From positions 1 through 23,607 of the forward strand of contig JBBISA010000062.1 in NCBI GenBank assembly GCA_037441525.1: DNA of 23,607 nt, given 5' to 3'. The position numbers and the translations under genes are program-made. Of the stretch, positions 22,437 through 23,607 are shown piece by piece. This DNA comes from SKVR01 sp037441525. GTDB lineage: Bacteria; Bacteroidota; Bacteroidia; Bacteroidales; UBA7960. The notes beneath the pieces are model-generated. The model ran no database searches, was not told the origin of the DNA, and saw only the letters and a program-made list of their open reading frames with translations. The stretch's first letter is position 1, and every line of letters starts with the position of its first letter.

Positions 22437-23531
22437 ATGGCGGATTCACCCAACATTTCGCGCTATCACCGCCAGATAATCCTGCCAGAACTGGGCACTG
22501 CAGGGCAGGAAAAGATTGCCCGTGCCCGTGTGCTGGTAGTTGGTGCCGGAGCCCTGGGCGCTGCAGCGTTACTTTATCTTGTACCTGCCGGTGTGGGAAA
22601 AGTGGGGATTCTTGATTACGATGAAGTGAATCTTACCAACCTGCACCGCCAGGTTTTATATACCATGGACAATGTGGGCCAGCCCAAGGCACTTGCAGCC
22701 CGCGACAGGCTGCATGCCATGAATCCCGATGTTAATCTTGAAATCCACTTTCTGCGCCTTCACAGGCAAAATGCCCTGGAAATCATTGGTCACTACGATA
22801 TGGTGCTGGATTGCTCCGATAACTTCCCCACAAAATTCCTGGTGAACGATGCCTGTGTTATTCTTAACAAACCTTGCGCTATAGGGGCTGCCATGGGTTT
22901 TGCCGGTCAACTTTCTGTTTACAATTACCTGGGCGGACCCACCTATCGGTGCCTAATTCCCGAACCACCCGACCCACTCACCCTGCCCACCTGCGCCAAT
23001 GCCGGAGTTATGGGCATGGTGCCGGGTATAATAGGTAACCTTATGGCACTCGAAGCCGTTAAGGTTTGCGCAGGGGTGGGAGAAGTGCTTTCTGGCCGGC
23101 TGCTTCATTTCGACGGATTGCAGAACAATTTCGTGGAAGTGCCCATAGAACTTAACACCGATAACTTGAAAATTCAGCAATTAACCGATTACGAATACAC
23201 ATGCCCCGACAAACTGCTGGCAGAACATACCATTGAGCCCACCGACTTTTTTTCAACCCTCGCCCGTGATCCCCAATGGGAGGTAATTGCCCTGTCTGAC
23301 GATCAGGAGTACCTGCAGGCCGGAAAATACCGCTGGAAAACCATACCCCTTTACCAGATGCCTGATGCAGTGAACAAAATCCCCAGCCAAAAAAAAATCA
23401 TGCTGGTGTGCGAAAACGGAATCAAAAATTTCGATGCCCTTAAATTTTTGCTGGTAAAAAAGAACGACCATCGTGCCTATGCCCTCAACCATGGGCTCTC
23501 AGCTTTAAGTATACTGGGAATTGATGAGTAG
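22437..23531 (+). CDS. ThiF/MoeB/HesA-family E1-like adenylyltransferase with C-terminal rhodanese-like domain
   Basis: Expected to adenylate the C-terminal glycine of a ubiquitin-like sulfur carrier (MoaD or ThiS type) for molybdopterin or thiamin synthesis. The 364-residue protein has the E1 domain at about 8-245: RYHRQIILPELG, nucleotide loop GAGALG (36-41), Asp60, NLHRQ with Arg71, Lys84, CSDNF (126-130) and the conserved Cys186 in PTCANAGVMG. Residues about 270-364 form a rhodanese-like domain with the candidate active Cys325 in LVCENGIKN, which is not a classic CRxGxR loop. The zinc cysteine pairs of MoeB appear halved: TYRC keeps only Cys172 and TCPDK only Cys256. I chose the ATG at 22437, since the frame's earlier start at 22299 would add 46 unconserved residues across the promoter. 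MoeB and ThiF roles cannot be separated by sequence alone; no molybdenum or thiamin genes are beside it. Confidence 0.88.
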   Translation: MADSPNISRYHRQIILPELGTAGQEKIARARVLVVGAGALGAAALLYLVPAGVGKVGILDYDEVNLTNLHRQVLYTMDNVGQPKALAARDRLHAMNPDVNLEIHFLRLHRQNALEIIGHYDMVLDCSDNFPTKFLVNDACVILNKPCAIGAAMGFAGQLSVYNYLGGPTYRCLIPEPPDPLTLPTCANAGVMGMVPGIIGNLMALEAVKVCAGVGEVLSGRLLHFDGLQNNFVEVPIELNTDNLKIQQLTDYEYTCPDKLLAEHTIEPTDFFSTLARDPQWEVIALSDDQEYLQAGKYRWKTIPLYQMPDAVNKIPSQKKIMLVCENGIKNFDALKFLLVKKNDHRAYALNHGLSALSILGIDE

Positions 23532-23607
23532 TGTGGTGGAGTTTATGTTGCGAATCACTATTGTCCGGTAAAAATTAAAATTGCTTGATTTTATTTTTTA
23601 AGTCTCT

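Overview
The window looks like chromosomal DNA from a member of the Bacteroidota. The grounds are two SusC/SusD outer-membrane uptake pairs, many lipoprotein signal peptides, weak Shine-Dalgarno sites, and -7 boxes of the Bacteroidota type (TAnnTTTG). The genus cannot be told from the sequence. No rRNA, tRNA, CRISPR array, transposase or phage gene was recognised.

Layout from left to right. Positions 1-4755, all on the minus strand, hold a sugar-uptake and sugar-metabolism group: a vSGLT-like Na+/sugar symporter cut by the window edge, a sugar-phosphate nucleotidyltransferase, a GntR/LacI-type sensory repressor, and a lipoprotein aldose 1-epimerase with its own terminator. Positions 5080-18316, also minus strand, are one compact six-gene operon read right to left: a four-domain fasciclin (FAS1) lipoprotein, SusC, SusD, then a second FAS1 lipoprotein, a second divergent SusC and a second SusD. 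It ends at a strong intrinsic terminator (5013-5040). The same three-gene cassette therefore occurs twice in a row, with no glycoside hydrolase in the window.

A long AT-rich divergent region (18317-19192) separates this operon from a plus-strand NrtR/AraR-type regulator (19193-19927). Its Nudix box has lost the catalytic glutamates, so it is probably a ligand sensor. A 20-bp palindrome lies just upstream of its promoter.

Downstream are a repeat-rich gene-free stretch (19928-20502), a DUF5995 protein, a CaCA-type cation/Ca2+ antiporter, and a ThiF/MoeB-like E1 enzyme with a C-terminal rhodanese-like domain. These last three look like ordinary housekeeping or accessory genes unrelated to the sugar locus.

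Working model (inference): the FAS1/SusC/SusD sets bind and import a saccharide across the outer membrane, the periplasm-facing mutarotase equilibrates free sugar anomers, the SGLT-type symporter takes sugar into the cytoplasm, and the Nudix-like and GntR regulators sense it. The combination of a Nudix-type regulator, an SSS symporter, an aldose epimerase and two SusCD pairs recalls arabinose/arabinan loci of Bacteroides. The substrate cannot be fixed from sequence alone.

The most notable non-coding signal is a 47-bp repeat shared at 43 of 47 positions between 4958-5004 (minus) and 20079-20125 (plus). Each copy lies downstream of a gene in the same orientation, and the first copy sits inside a larger inverted repeat.
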